From positions 1 to 5,324 of the forward strand of contig UQEM01000158.1 in assembly GCA_900540005.1 (NCBI GenBank): a stretch of 5,324 bases of DNA. Reading direction: 5' to 3'. Shown here one piece after another: positions 5,153 through 5,324 of this stretch (its first letter is position 1; each line of letters begins with the position of its first letter). A model generated the notes under the pieces. The model had not been told where the DNA came from. It searched no databases and was given only the letters and a program-made list of their open reading frames with translations. Both the position numbers and the translations under genes were made by a program. Source of the stretch: an uncultured Ruminococcus sp. Its GTDB lineage: Bacteria; Bacillota; Clostridia; Oscillospirales; Ruminococcaceae.

Positions 5153-5202
5153 AATTTCTCTTTTCGCATAAAATGCTATCAGGCATTTTTGCATTATTTC
5201 TC
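5131..5202 (+). repeat. Three direct copies of ATTTCTC (iteron-like)
   Basis: Copies lie at 5132-5138, 5154-5160 and 5196-5202. The first two extend to AATTTCTCT (5131-5139 and 5153-5161). Starts are 22 and 42 bases apart, close to two and four helical turns, so a protein could bind all copies on one face. The motif is short and the local sequence T-rich. Confidence 0.4.
5170..5189. repeat. Inverted repeat 6: 7-base arms, 6-base loop
   Basis: AAAATGC (5170-5176) and GCATTTT (5183-5189) flank TATCAG, with a further GC/GC pair outside a small bulge (5166-5167 with 5191-5192). It is the last clear hairpin before the T-rich right end. It has no clean U-run after the stem, so I do not call it a terminator. 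Confidence 0.6.
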
Positions 5203-5249
5203 CGATTCTTCTCATGTCTATTGGTTTGTTGCTGTTGTTATTGTTATCC

Positions 5250-5279
5250 GCTATATGAACGGCGGTAAAATTGTTTCAA
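5250..5279 (-). promoter_or_regulatory. Weak candidate promoter for the leftward mobilisation operon
   Basis: On the minus strand TTGAAA (5279-5274) is followed after 18 bases by TATAGC (5255-5250). The -35 is good but the -10 matches only TATA. It would give a leader of about 320 bases running through the whole hairpin region. A nearer promoter could exist that I did not recognise. Confidence 0.25.
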
Positions 5280-5286
5280 GTAATAT

Positions 5287-5324
5287 CTGTCTCTTATACA
5301 CATCTCCGAGCCCACGAGACTCGA
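5287..5324 (+). other. Illumina Nextera i7-side adapter (artefact)
   Basis: The Tn5 mosaic end in reverse orientation (5287-5305) is followed by the Read 2 side adapter to 5320 and by TCGA, the first four bases of an i7 index (compatible with N729 as I remember it). Genomic sequence ends at 5286. Confidence 0.98.

Larger units (their letters stand above)
4924..5286. other. Gene-free region with many inverted repeats, probable oriT
   Basis: No credible protein gene is present in these 363 bases. The stretch lies immediately upstream of mobC and holds at least six perfect inverted repeats between 4995 and 5189, four of them with 6-base loops, plus a short repeat carried three times and a candidate nick sequence. 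In mobilisable elements oriT normally lies next to mobC/mobA, and relaxases and MobC bind inverted repeats there. The right 70 bases are T- and TTG-rich, and I see nothing firm in them beyond a weak leftward promoter. The same structures might also serve as a replication start. Confidence 0.7.

Noticed and set aside
4981..5169. 62-codon open frame on the minus strand across the hairpin region
   Set aside because: No ribosome binding site; composition is Arg-rich and determined by the inverted repeats. It occupies the presumed oriT.
5170..5192. Intrinsic terminator
   Set aside because: The stem is AT-rich with only two GC pairs near the loop, and no clean U-tract follows on either strand.
5240..5252. 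Thirteen bases identical to part of the E. coli lac operator (ATTGTTATCCGCT)
   Set aside because: The match stops abruptly on both sides, there is no adjoining vector sequence, and the surrounding DNA is element-like. Treated as coincidence, not vector contamination.
5214..5258. Tiny open frame encoding a leucine-rich peptide (MSIGLLLLLLLSAI), like an attenuator leader
   Set aside because: No Shine-Dalgarno precedes it, no downstream gene exists before the adapter, and the region is simply TTG/TTA-rich. It could only be revived if a rightward gene lies beyond 5286.

Overview
The window is a 5.24 kb piece of bacterial DNA (about 44-5286) with Illumina Nextera tagmentation adapter at both ends. 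The left end also carries an 8-base sample index and the right end the first four bases of another. The ends are therefore library breakpoints and not biological boundaries, and the sequence looks like one tagmented fragment or an untrimmed contig. The protein families (MobC/MOBP relaxase, a stand-alone CHC2 zinc-finger protein and the start of a P4/D5-type primase), the strong AAAGGAG/AGGAGG ribosome binding sites and the moderate GC content suggest an anaerobic Bacillota host of the gut type (Clostridia, Ruminococcus-like). That placement is inferred from gene style; there is no rRNA or marker gene.

Reading leftward from the right end, there is first a gene-free stretch of about 360 bases packed with inverted repeats, which is the probable transfer origin (oriT). 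The mobilisation operon follows: mobC (4923-4570), a MOBP relaxase (4570-3269) joined to it by a TAATG stop/start overlap, and a MobB-like membrane-anchored coiled-coil protein (3747-2986). The first 159 codons of this last gene lie in another frame inside the relaxase gene. Further left on the same strand is a replication pair: a CHC2 zinc-finger protein (973-380) and a primase/helicase that starts on TTG (423) and is cut by the adapter after 126 residues.

A single gene on the opposite strand (1053-2985) sits between the mobilisation and replication modules. It encodes an NB-ARC-like STAND NTPase: an unrecognised N-terminal domain of about 170 residues, a P-loop ATPase core, a winged helix and a short C-terminal part. 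Its reading frame is broken once, near 2355. It has its own promoter (TTGAAT, 17 bp, extended TGCTATAAT) with a perfect dyad over the -10 box. Its stop codon abuts that of the MobB-like gene, so no bases separate the convergent pair. Its position, orientation and visibly more AT-rich sequence mark it as cargo on a mobilisable element. By analogy with STAND/NLR-like antiphage proteins it may be a defence gene, but nothing in the window proves this.

Working together, MobC, the relaxase and probably the MobB-like protein would process oriT for transfer by a conjugation machine supplied elsewhere; no transfer-channel gene is present. The CHC2 and P4-type proteins would prime and unwind DNA for replication. 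The element's integrase or remaining replication genes, if any, lie outside the fragment.
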